A stretch of 15,131 bases of DNA from Deltaproteobacteria bacterium (GTDB taxonomy: Bacteria; Desulfobacterota; Deferrimicrobia; Deferrimicrobiales; Deferrimicrobiaceae): the NCBI GenBank assembly GCA_025357175.1, contig JANXPS010000296.1, forward strand, positions 1 to 15,131, given 5' to 3'. The position numbers and the translations under genes are program-made. Below, one piece after another: positions 7,794 through 14,375 of this stretch. Below the pieces are notes generated by a model. The model searched no databases. It had not been told where the DNA came from and saw only the letters and a list, made by a program, of their open reading frames with translations. Each line of letters begins with the position of its first letter. Within the stretch, counting starts at the first letter, position 1.

Positions 7794-8848
7794 TCCGCCG
7801 GCTGTTCGCATATCCGGAGGAGGCATGGGCGCTGGCCGTCATGGGAGCGCTGTTCGGCGTGGTCGCCGCCGCGCTCGTGCTGTTCGGCAACCCGGCGTCC
7901 AGCGGACTCTGCGCCTCGTGCTTCCTGGTCAATGTCGCGGGGAGCATCGGCCTTCACGCCCGCGCTGCCCAGAGCTATCTTCGGCCCGAGCTGATGGGCA
8001 TCGTGCTGGGCGCGTTCTTCGCCGCTTTCTCCGCGCGCGAGTTCCGGGTCTCGGGCGGGTCGTCGACGCTGCTCCATTTCGTCGGCGGCGCGTTCGTGCT
8101 GCTCGGCTGCGAAGTGTTCATCGGATGCCCGATCAAGGCGCTGCTCCGCACTGCGGGCGGCGGGCTGGCCGGCCTGACGGGGCTCGCGGGCCTTGCGGGC
8201 GGCGTCCTCCTGGCGGTCCTCTTCCTGCGCGACGGTTTCGCGCTGTCGTCCCGCAGGGCGCTTCCCGAGCCGCTCGGGTTCGCGATGCCGGTGGCCGCGT
8301 TCGCACTGCTCGCAACCGCGGTTTACGGGGCGGGACAGGCGCAGCCGGGCGGAACGTCGCACGCGCCTTTCGCGATTTCCCTGGCGGCCGGACTCTTTTT
8401 CGGCGCAGCCGGCCAGCGCAGCCGTTTCTGCGTCACCGGTTCACTGCGCAACGCCGCGCTGTTGCGCGACTTCCGCGAGGGCGCGGGAACGATCGCCTTC
8501 CTCGCGGCCGTGCTCGCATTCAACCTGGCCGTCGGCGCGTTCAACCCGACGCTGTCGTTCGAGCCCGGCGCCCACACCGACCTGCCGTGGGCTTTCATGG
8601 CGCTGGCGATGGTCGGCTTCGGCGCGACGCTGATCGCCGGTTGCCCGTTCCGCCAGTTGATCCGCGCCGCTTCGGGCGACCTCGACGCCGTGGCGGCGGT
8701 GGCCGGCATGCTGCTGGCGGCCGGGCTGTCTGTTCGTATCGGAATCGGTTCCTCCCCGGCGGGCGTAACCGACGCCGGCAAACTGGCCGTGCTGCTCGGG
8801 TGGGTGCTCTTTCTCTCCGCGGCGGCTTTCAAGAGAAAGGCAGCGTGA
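7790..8848 (+). CDS. yedE: YedE-family putative selenium transporter
   Basis: A 352-residue polytopic membrane protein. The GTG at 7790 overlaps the previous stop by four bases and follows a run of Gs; the frame is open further upstream but that would invade the previous gene. It has the two-fold repeat of YeeE/YedE (sulphur-transport) permeases and the particular pattern of the selenium-metabolism branch: GNPASSGLCASCF (34-45), LGCEVFIGCP (106-114), GAAGQRSRFCVTGSLRN (205-221), AHTDLPW (261-267) and AGCPFRQLIRAASGDLDA (283-300). Conserved Cys are at 41, 44, 107, 113, 214 and 285. Relatives import reduced sulphur (thiosulphate) or are linked by genome context to selenium use. No TusA/SirA-like carrier and no selD is present here, so the selenium assignment rests on sequence similarity alone. 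Confidence 0.8.
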   Translation: MIRRLFAYPEEAWALAVMGALFGVVAAALVLFGNPASSGLCASCFLVNVAGSIGLHARAAQSYLRPELMGIVLGAFFAAFSAREFRVSGGSSTLLHFVGGAFVLLGCEVFIGCPIKALLRTAGGGLAGLTGLAGLAGGVLLAVLFLRDGFALSSRRALPEPLGFAMPVAAFALLATAVYGAGQAQPGGTSHAPFAISLAAGLFFGAAGQRSRFCVTGSLRNAALLRDFREGAGTIAFLAAVLAFNLAVGAFNPTLSFEPGAHTDLPWAFMALAMVGFGATLIAGCPFRQLIRAASGDLDAVAAVAGMLLAAGLSVRIGIGSSPAGVTDAGKLAVLLGWVLFLSAAAFKRKAA

Positions 8849-9852
8849 TGGGGTCGGCGATTCTCGAACTCGGCAAGCAATTCCTCCTCGAACTTTGGCA
8901 CGTATTCCCGTATTTCCTCGTGGGCGTGGCGGTCGGCGCCGTCATCCGCACGTTCCGGCTTCACGTCCGGATGCGCGACGCGCTCGGCAATTTCGGCGTC
9001 TGGGCGATTCCCGGCGCCATCCTGATCGCCGTCATCTCCCCCTTGTGCTCCTGCGGCACGATCCCCATCTTCGTGTCGCTCGTCTCCTCCGGCGTCCCGC
9101 TTGCGCCTGCGATGACGCTGCTGCTCATATCGCCGCTGATGAGCCCGAGCGGTTATTCGATCACCGCCGGCTACCTCGGGCTCCCCTGGGCCAACCTCAA
9201 GCTGTTCTCGGCGCTGTTCCTGGGCGCATTCGCGGGCACGATCACCTGGGCGCTCGAGCGGGGCGGCTGGTTCGGCCCCGCGGGACAGCAGCTCCGCTAC
9301 AAGGGCAAGATCGACATCCACGCGGCCGATTGCCCGGGGGAACTGTCGTGCACATGCGGCGACCAGTGGAGCAACCGTCTCGCGCGCAAGGGACACGGAA
9401 CCCCGGTCATCTTCCTCGCCAAGGCGTGGGAACTCTCGCTCAAGACGGGCAAGTTCACGCTGATCGGGGTGTTCATCGCTACGCTGGCCGAGAGCTATCT
9501 CCCGTGGCAATGGATATCCGGCTACCTGGGCGACGGATCGCTGCGGAACGTGCTCCTCGTCTCGTTCCTGTCGGTCCCGATCCACGTCAACGAGATCACG
9601 GCGGCGGCGATTCTCTATAGCCTTCCGCTGATGGCGAAGGGCCCGGCGCTCGCGTTCCTCATCGGCGGGCCGGTCACCTCGATTCCCGCGATGTCGGTCC
9701 TTTTCACGATGTGCCGCAAGCGCGTCGTGATCGCATTCCTGTGCATTTCCCTGGCCGCGACGCTGATCCTGGCGATGTCGTTCCAGGCGGCCGTCGACCG
9801 TTTCCCGACGTTCGGAGCCCGGTTCGACTACAGCGAGAAGAAGGTGAAATGA
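8848..9852 (+). CDS. ArsP-type permease (DUF318 family)
   Basis: A 334-residue integral membrane protein starting at an ATG that overlaps the previous stop by one base, with AAAGG seven bases upstream. Hydrophobic segments alternate along the chain (about 17-34, 52-66, 86-98, 117-135, 203-219, 235-250, 265-285 and 293-311). The signature ISPLCSCGTIPIFVSLVSSG (63-82) and MSPSGYSITAGYLG (98-111) match the permease family that includes ArsP, which exports trivalent organoarsenicals. A central hydrophilic loop carries C162, C168 and C170 (DCPGELSCTCGD), a possible metal or metalloid site. The second half repeats the fold (LSVPIHVNEITAAAILYSLP). The substrate is unknown: arsenic, selenium or another thiophilic species are candidates given the adjacent YedE. 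A swap of direction (import versus export) cannot be excluded. Confidence 0.8.
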   Translation: MGSAILELGKQFLLELWHVFPYFLVGVAVGAVIRTFRLHVRMRDALGNFGVWAIPGAILIAVISPLCSCGTIPIFVSLVSSGVPLAPAMTLLLISPLMSPSGYSITAGYLGLPWANLKLFSALFLGAFAGTITWALERGGWFGPAGQQLRYKGKIDIHAADCPGELSCTCGDQWSNRLARKGHGTPVIFLAKAWELSLKTGKFTLIGVFIATLAESYLPWQWISGYLGDGSLRNVLLVSFLSVPIHVNEITAAAILYSLPLMAKGPALAFLIGGPVTSIPAMSVLFTMCRKRVVIAFLCISLAATLILAMSFQAAVDRFPTFGARFDYSEKKVK

Positions 9853-10166
9853 TGCGACCCGAGAGAAATCCCGCGATCGTCTGGCGGCTCGAAAAGAAGC
9901 ATTACGACGAGGCGTGGGAGGCGGCGCGCAACGACGAGGAGGATTTCGACGACAAGGGCGTGCTCACCCTCATGATCAAGGGCGGCATCCACCAGCTAAA
10001 CCTGGTCGGCGCCGAGATCTGGACCCGCATCGACGGCACCAAAGACGACGCCGCGATCGCGGCCGAGATGGCCGAGCTGTTCGGCTGGGAACCCGGGGAG
10101 ACGGTCGAGGCGGTGCGGGCGTTCCTCGAGGGAATCGCGTCGCGCGGCTGGGTGACGCTCTCATGA
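9852..10166 (+). CDS. PqqD-family peptide chaperone of a GeoRSP-type system
   Basis: A 104-residue soluble protein with two adjacent ATGs, at 9849 and 9852. I prefer 9852 because AAGGTG is then seven bases away and it repeats the TGATG coupling seen at 7384 and 8846. The C-terminal half shows the PqqD pattern: a beta segment (LTLMIKGGIHQLNLVGAEIW), then RIDGTKDD, a helix AAIAAEMAEL, and a final helix ending EGIASRGWVTL. PqqD-like domains bind a precursor peptide leader and present it to a radical SAM/SPASM enzyme. The next gene is such an enzyme and overlaps this one by four bases, so the two surely work together. The acidic N-terminus (EEDFDDKG) is typical of versions from Geobacter-like genomes, as far as I recall. 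Confidence 0.85.
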   Translation: MRPERNPAIVWRLEKKHYDEAWEAARNDEEDFDDKGVLTLMIKGGIHQLNLVGAEIWTRIDGTKDDAAIAAEMAELFGWEPGETVEAVRAFLEGIASRGWVTLS

Positions 10167-11173
10167 CCATCACCCACCTCGCATCCCCGGTCACGGTCAA
10201 CTGGGGCATCACGGCGCGCTGCAATTTCGTGTGCAGCCACTGCTTCTCGCGTCTAGACCAGGCGCCCGAGCTGTCCTCCGAAGACGCACGCCGAGTGGTC
10301 GACATCCTGGCCGACCACTCCGTGATGTTCCTCAACTACGGCACCGGCGAGCCGCTGCTCCGGAAAGACCTCTTCGAGCTGACGGCCTACGCGACGGCCA
10401 AGGGACTCAAAGTCACCATGAACAGCAACGGCTCGCTGATCGACGAGGCGGCCGCCGACCGGATCCGCGACGCGGGCTTCCACGGCGTCGGGATCAGCAT
10501 CGACTCGGCCGACCCGGCGACGCACGACGCCTTCCGGCGCATGCCGGGCAGCTTCGACAAGGCGGTGCGCGCGGCGCGGCTGCTGCGCGAGCGGGGCGTT
10601 CCGCTGTCGATCTCCTCGGTCATCTGCAAGATCAACCACACCGGTTTCCCCGAGCTCGTGTCGCTTGCGCGGAGCTTTGGCGCCCACACGATCGACCTCC
10701 ACAATTTCAAGTGCTCGGGCATGGGGGGCTTGAACAAGGACCAGCTCGACCTCTCGCCCGACGAATGGAAGGCGTTCTACGAGAGCGCGGTGCCGATGCG
10801 CGAGTCGGTTACCGACATCGACATCGCCTTCGACGACCCGATCCTGTCGCTTCTGGGCGCCGAGGACAAGGCCGCGCTGGTCTCCGGCTCCGTCTGCGGC
10901 AAGCTGTCGCTCTACGTCAAGCCCGACGGCGAGATCACGCCGTGCGGCTTCATCCCGATCACGATCGGACACATCCTCAGGGACGATTTCGGGACGATGT
11001 GGGAGTCGTCGCCGGTGCTCGACCACCTGCGCCACAAGTCCGCCACCGGGAAATGTTCGGGCTGCTCCAAGTTTTCCGCCTGCCTCGGCGGCTGCACCGC
11101 CCGTGCCCTCGCGGTCTACGGGTCGCTCGAGGCGCCCGATCCCCATTGCTGGGCCGAAGAGGCGGAAAAGTAA
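10163..11173 (+). CDS. Radical SAM/SPASM peptide-modifying enzyme, GeoRSP type
   Basis: A 336-residue enzyme whose ATG lies in an ATGA overlap with the PqqD-like gene. The radical SAM cluster motif CNFVCSHC (C20, C24, C27) binds the [4Fe-4S] cluster that cleaves S-adenosylmethionine; a GTGEP motif follows at about 58-62. The C-terminal SPASM domain has all seven Cys: C245, C261, C298, C301, C307, C311 and C329, with the CX2CX5CX3C core, enough for two auxiliary clusters. Enzymes with this layout modify ribosomally made peptides or proteins (thioether, decarboxylation, epimerisation or cross-link chemistry). Order and partners (PqqD before, SPASM-only protein after) match the set named GeoRSP in family databases, whose reaction and substrate are not known to me. 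No transport or protease gene for a peptide product is adjacent. Confidence 0.9.
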   Translation: MTITHLASPVTVNWGITARCNFVCSHCFSRLDQAPELSSEDARRVVDILADHSVMFLNYGTGEPLLRKDLFELTAYATAKGLKVTMNSNGSLIDEAAADRIRDAGFHGVGISIDSADPATHDAFRRMPGSFDKAVRAARLLRERGVPLSISSVICKINHTGFPELVSLARSFGAHTIDLHNFKCSGMGGLNKDQLDLSPDEWKAFYESAVPMRESVTDIDIAFDDPILSLLGAEDKAALVSGSVCGKLSLYVKPDGEITPCGFIPITIGHILRDDFGTMWESSPVLDHLRHKSATGKCSGCSKFSACLGGCTARALAVYGSLEAPDPHCWAEEAEK

Positions 11174-11396
11174 GGCCGGATGCCCTGACGGTGTTTCAAG
11201 GCTCCCAGGAAGCCCCGGACCAGCGACTCCACATGCAGTGGATGGAAGGCGAACAGGGCGGCGATGGTACGAGCACAGCTTCCTTTCCGCGTGGCGTCGA
11301 ACAAATACTCGGGGAATCCGCAACCCTTTGTCGTTCCGGCGGTATGGTTTCGGGTAGGATAAAACAGGGATCAAGGAGGAGGCGTTAGTCGGCCGC
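11174..11396 (+). other. 223-bp gap inside the GeoRSP cluster, possible gene remnant
   Basis: This is the only gap longer than about 50 bases in the window. I see no convincing gene. On the plus strand there is a 32-codon frame at 11264-11362 (begins MVRAQLPFRVASNKYSG) without a clear ribosome-binding site. On the minus strand a short frame around 11221-11268 reads TIAALFAFHPLHVESL, which recalls the ALFALHPLHVES motif of bacterial TMTC-like TPR membrane proteins, but the match does not continue. A perfect Shine-Dalgarno-like stretch lies at its end. It may be a decayed gene, a dispersed repeat or a leader region. Confidence 0.35.
11373..11382 (+). promoter_or_regulatory. Strong ribosome-binding site, unusually far from the start
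   Basis: AAGGAGGAGG offers two overlapping perfect Shine-Dalgarno cores. The downstream GTG at 11397 is 14 bases from its end, longer than the usual 5-9, yet no ATG, GTG or TTG lies closer in that frame. It supports independent translation initiation of the SPASM-only gene after the gap. Confidence 0.5.
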
Positions 11397-12299
11397 GTGG
11401 AATTCGCACTCCCCATACGTGTCAGGTGGGACCTCGATTCGCAGGGCCGGGCAGCTCCAGCGCTTCGGATCGCCGCGCGAATCCGCGAGATCGAACCGCT
11501 CTTCGTCGAAATCTCGGCCACCGCACCGTCCGCTCTCCTGCTCCTTTCTCCCGTCATCGATTTGCTCGCGGGCGGTTTCACCCGGCTGTCCCTGACGCTC
11601 GGCCTGTTCCCCGGGGCCGCCGAATGGGCATCCGGATGGCCGGCCATCGACGTCGTGTGGCGGATTGCGTCCCCGTCCGATTTCGGCCTTGTGCCCGACG
11701 GGGCCGAGGCGGCCTCGTTCGTTCCCGACGGCGACACCATCGGGCTGCTTCCGGCCGTCCTCGAATCGTTCGCCCGAAGCCGTGCGTCGGTGCTGCATCT
11801 TCCGAACATCAACGCAGTTCACGCCATGTCCGGGGGCGGGCAGCTTCCCGTCCCGAAGCCCGAACAATATGCGGCCGTCGACCGGGCGATCGCCGCCGCG
11901 TCGATCGACCTCGGCGTCCGGCGCCTCGTCGTCCACGACTATTTTCTTTGGCGCATCCTGGCCCGGCGTTTTCCCGAAGCCCTCGGCGAGCGGCTCGAAT
12001 TCGGCGGATGCCAGGCGGGCAGCGCGCTGGCGTATGTCGATCCCGAAGGCGACCTTTACCCCTGCGACGCCCTGCCGGCGCGCCTGGGCAATCTGGCGGG
12101 CGACGATTCGTTCCAGGCGCTCTGGGATGCACCCCGGCGAGCCTCCCTTGTCGAGGCCATCCGGGCGACGCCCGCCGGGTGCGAAGGGTGCGGCGTACTT
12201 CCCGCCTGTCGCGCCGGATGCCGCGGGATGGCGCAGGTCGCCGCCGGCACGCTCGATGCTCCGGACCCGGCCTGCCCGGGACCAGAACCGGCCCGATGA
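11397..12299 (+). CDS. SPASM-domain protein without radical SAM cluster, GeoRSP type
   Basis: A 300-residue protein with a GTG start; no other start exists between the AAGGAGGAGG stretch and this codon. The N-terminal 200 residues contain alternating strands and helices like a reduced TIM barrel but have no CxxxCxxC, so it cannot cleave S-adenosylmethionine by the usual route. The C-terminus carries a complete seven-Cys SPASM domain: C205, C223, C262, C265, C271, C275 and C293. The core spacing (CX2CX5CX3CX17C) is identical to that of the enzyme upstream. Stand-alone SPASM proteins of this kind accompany GeoRSP enzymes; it may act as an electron relay, a scaffold or a pseudo-enzyme subunit. 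Its stop overlaps the sigma-factor start (ATGA). Confidence 0.8.
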   Translation: MEFALPIRVRWDLDSQGRAAPALRIAARIREIEPLFVEISATAPSALLLLSPVIDLLAGGFTRLSLTLGLFPGAAEWASGWPAIDVVWRIASPSDFGLVPDGAEAASFVPDGDTIGLLPAVLESFARSRASVLHLPNINAVHAMSGGGQLPVPKPEQYAAVDRAIAAASIDLGVRRLVVHDYFLWRILARRFPEALGERLEFGGCQAGSALAYVDPEGDLYPCDALPARLGNLAGDDSFQALWDAPRRASLVEAIRATPAGCEGCGVLPACRAGCRGMAQVAAGTLDAPDPACPGPEPAR

Positions 12300-12880
12300 G
12301 TTTCGACGACGATTCCGAACTCGCCCGAAAGGTCCAGCAGGGCGACCGCGACGCATTCGAGACGCTGCTGTCGAGATACGAGCGGCTGATCTTCGCGTTC
12401 GTCTTCCATTTTTTTCACGATCCGACGCTCTGCCAGGACCTGACCCAGGAAACGTTCCTGCGCGCCTGGCGCTTCATCGGCTCGTTCCGCCTCGAAGACA
12501 AGTTTTCGACCTGGCTCTATTCCATCTCAAAGAACCTGTGCATCGACGAGCTTCGCCGTCTCCAGAAGGGGAGCACGGTCGACATCGAATCGATCGACCC
12601 CGAACTGTTCTCGACCGATTCCGACGGTTCCGGCGACCCGATGCGGTCGGCCGTCCTCGCGCAGGAAGGCGACGTGCTGCGCCGGATGATCGCCCATTTG
12701 CCCGAAAAATACCGGACCTGCATAATATTGTTTTATTTCAACGAGTTGTCCTATGAGGAAATCTCGGAGGTGATGAAGGTGTCTCTCACAAATACCAAAA
12801 TCCTGCTATTTCGCGGAAAGAAGATGCTTTTCGACCTCTACCACAAGAAATCACCGGGATTGGGCGTAACAAGGGGCTGA
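12296..12880 (+). CDS. ECF-type RNA polymerase sigma factor
   Basis: A 194-residue sigma-70 family protein of the extracytoplasmic-function class, with regions 2 and 4 only. Region 2 spans about 20-90, with the polymerase-binding DLTQETFLRAW (48-58) and the promoter -10 element FSTWLYSISKNLCIDELRR (70-88). A variable acidic linker (97-115) leads to region 4 at 125-180, whose helix-turn-helix reads ELSYEEISEVMKVSLTNTKI. The ATG sits in an ATGA overlap with the SPASM-only gene, so it is translated together with it. The next gene encodes a zinc-finger membrane protein, the usual cognate anti-sigma factor. Targets are unknown; the sigma factor may control its own cluster, but I found no clear ECF promoter in the window. 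The region 4 coding stretch is more AT-rich than its surroundings. Confidence 0.93.
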   Translation: MSFDDDSELARKVQQGDRDAFETLLSRYERLIFAFVFHFFHDPTLCQDLTQETFLRAWRFIGSFRLEDKFSTWLYSISKNLCIDELRRLQKGSTVDIESIDPELFSTDSDGSGDPMRSAVLAQEGDVLRRMIAHLPEKYRTCIILFYFNELSYEEISEVMKVSLTNTKILLFRGKKMLFDLYHKKSPGLGVTRG

Positions 12881-12922
12881 TTCTCCTTGTATTAGTATTC
12901 GTAGAACGAGAGGGCTGCGTCC

Positions 12923-13753
12923 ATGGATACCCACGATTGCCGAAAATTCGAAGAGCTGATTGCCCGCTACGTTCACGGCGAGATTCTCCGCCACGAACGG
13001 GAGGTCCTCGAGCGCCATCTGGCTGAATGTCCCGGTTGCACGGTGCTTTACGGCGAGGTGGTCGAGACCGACCGGCTCATCCGTTCGCTGCCGCCCGCCG
13101 ACGTTCTGCCGCCGCCCTGGCTCCATGCCCGGATCATGGCGAATCTGCCCGAGGGCGCCCACCGCCTTTCCTGGTTCGCGGGGTGGGGGCGATGGGGGTG
13201 GTCGATGGCTGCGACCTCGGTCGGCGCCATCCTGGCGGTCCTGCTCATGCGGGGCGGCCAGACGCCGTCGCCGGTTCGCACCGCCGCCGTTTCGCCCTCC
13301 TCGGTGTCGTCCGCCGCGCATGAAGCACCCCGCGCGCTCCCTGGGTCGGTTCTCCCCGCAGTGCCCCCCCCCGCGCCTGCGCCCGCACCCGTGGCGGTCC
13401 CCGCGCCCGTGACGGTGGCCCGGAATGCAGACGTTCCCGATGCGGCTCCGGCTGTCGCATCGGCGGTCAAGGTCATCCACGAGATCAAGATCTACCTCTA
13501 TGCGCCCGCCGCCCAGCGCGTCGCCGTCACCGGCGATTTCAACGGATGGGACGCCAAGGGAGTCGAACTCAAGCCCTCCGGCAAGCCGGGCATGTGGGAA
13601 ACAGATCTCGAGCTCAAGCCGGGCGCCTACGCCTACAACTTCATCGTCGACGGCGACGTCCTCGTGCCCGACCCCGATTCGCCCAACCAGATGCCCGACG
13701 GTTTCGGAGGCACCGACTCGATCCTCCTGGTCAAGGAGGGGGCGCCTGCATGA
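12923..13753 (+). CDS. Membrane anti-sigma factor with zf-HC2 and glycogen-binding-like (CBM48) domain
   Basis: A 276-residue protein in three parts. Residues 1-75 are a cytoplasmic anti-sigma zinc-finger (zf-HC2/ZAS): C6 and H32-LAE-C36-PG-C39 supply the zinc ligands. A single membrane helix lies at about 92-109. After a Pro/Ala-rich linker (113-182) the C-terminal region, 184-271, has an early-set/AMPK-type carbohydrate-binding fold: VAVTGDFNGWD (200-210), GMWETDLELKPGAYAYNFIV (223-242), then DPDSPNQMPDGFGGTDS (250-266). With one membrane helix after a cytoplasmic N-terminus, this domain is predicted to be outside the cytoplasm, where it could sense a sugar, cell-wall component or protein. 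The start follows the sigma gene by 42 bases, with GAGAGGG upstream. Zinc coordination may make it a redox-sensing switch, but this cannot be read from sequence. Confidence 0.88.
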   Translation: MDTHDCRKFEELIARYVHGEILRHEREVLERHLAECPGCTVLYGEVVETDRLIRSLPPADVLPPPWLHARIMANLPEGAHRLSWFAGWGRWGWSMAATSVGAILAVLLMRGGQTPSPVRTAAVSPSSVSSAAHEAPRALPGSVLPAVPPPAPAPAPVAVPAPVTVARNADVPDAAPAVASAVKVIHEIKIYLYAPAAQRVAVTGDFNGWDAKGVELKPSGKPGMWETDLELKPGAYAYNFIVDGDVLVPDPDSPNQMPDGFGGTDSILLVKEGAPA

Positions 13754-14373
13754 TCCCCGAAGGGCGACCCCGGCCGATTCCCGGCCGGCTGCTCGCGCTT
13801 GTCATCCTTTCGGGGTTCCTGCTGTTTCCCGGGGCACCCGCGTTCGCCGAGCGATCGGTCGATGACCTTTGCCGCATGCGCGGCATCGAGAAAGAAAACG
13901 ACCTCGCCCGGATCCGCAAGGCCTATTCGGCTGCGATCGCCGCGGGCATTCCCGAAGTCCAGCTCCAGCCCTTCGTCGAAGACATCCTCCTTCACAAACT
14001 CGATTGCAGCCAGGTCGTCAGGGTACTTGAGGTGTCCACCGAACTGCGCCGGAAGGGGCTGCCGTATTTTGTCGTTTTCAGCAAGGTGCGCGAGGGCATG
14101 GTCAAGGAGGCCTCTCCCGCGCTTGTGGTCGAGGCGGCCGAAGCCAAACTTAACTCTTTATCTGCATCACGCGATGTTCTAGAATCTTTGAAAACGATGG
14201 GTTATCGCGTGCGCGATTTCCAGAACGCGGCGCTTGTCTTGTCGTCCTACATCGAAAAGGGTTACACGGGGCCCGATATCGTGACCCGCATCGGCACCAA
14301 GGGGATTCAGGGGGCAGGGTTTACAGCGCTGTCCGGAATGGTCGACAAACCAGTAAGGCGGAAAGAGCGCTGA
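13750..14373 (+). CDS. Exported hypothetical protein of the sigma/cytochrome cluster
   Basis: A 207-residue protein starting at an ATG in an ATGA overlap, with an excellent AAGGAGGG nine bases upstream. Residues 12-33 form a Sec signal peptide ending in AFA, with likely cleavage before ER. The mature protein is mostly alpha-helical, with many charged residues (for example RGIEKENDLARIRKAYSAAI at 44-63) and no recognisable catalytic motif, further membrane helices or heme motif; C41 and C85 or nearby are the only cysteines I noticed. I do not recognise its family. Its position between an anti-sigma factor and a cytochrome c suggests a periplasmic role in that pathway. The segment at 14150-14185 is locally AT-rich compared with its neighbours. 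Confidence 0.7.
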   Translation: MIPEGRPRPIPGRLLALVILSGFLLFPGAPAFAERSVDDLCRMRGIEKENDLARIRKAYSAAIAAGIPEVQLQPFVEDILLHKLDCSQVVRVLEVSTELRRKGLPYFVVFSKVREGMVKEASPALVVEAAEAKLNSLSASRDVLESLKTMGYRVRDFQNAALVLSSYIEKGYTGPDIVTRIGTKGIQGAGFTALSGMVDKPVRRKER

Positions 14374-14375
14374 CC

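Noticed and set aside
8896..8912. TGGCACG as a sigma-54 promoter -24 element
   Set aside because: The expected TTGC-type -12 element is missing (CCCGT at that spacing), and it lies inside the permease coding sequence.
8323..9585. Minus-strand open frame of 420 codons across the YedE/ArsP-like junction
   Set aside because: It is antisense to two well-supported membrane proteins, highly charged and without recognisable domains; an artefact of high GC.
10253..11812. Minus-strand open frame of 519 codons spanning the radical SAM gene, the gap and part of the SPASM gene
   Set aside because: Most of it is the antisense of conserved Cys-motif genes, and no domain is recognisable. Only the gap portion is of any interest, and it is reported separately.
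13262..13470. Pro/Ala-rich low-complexity stretch as a DNA repeat
   Set aside because: It encodes a flexible linker in the anti-sigma factor; there is no regular repeat unit at the DNA level.
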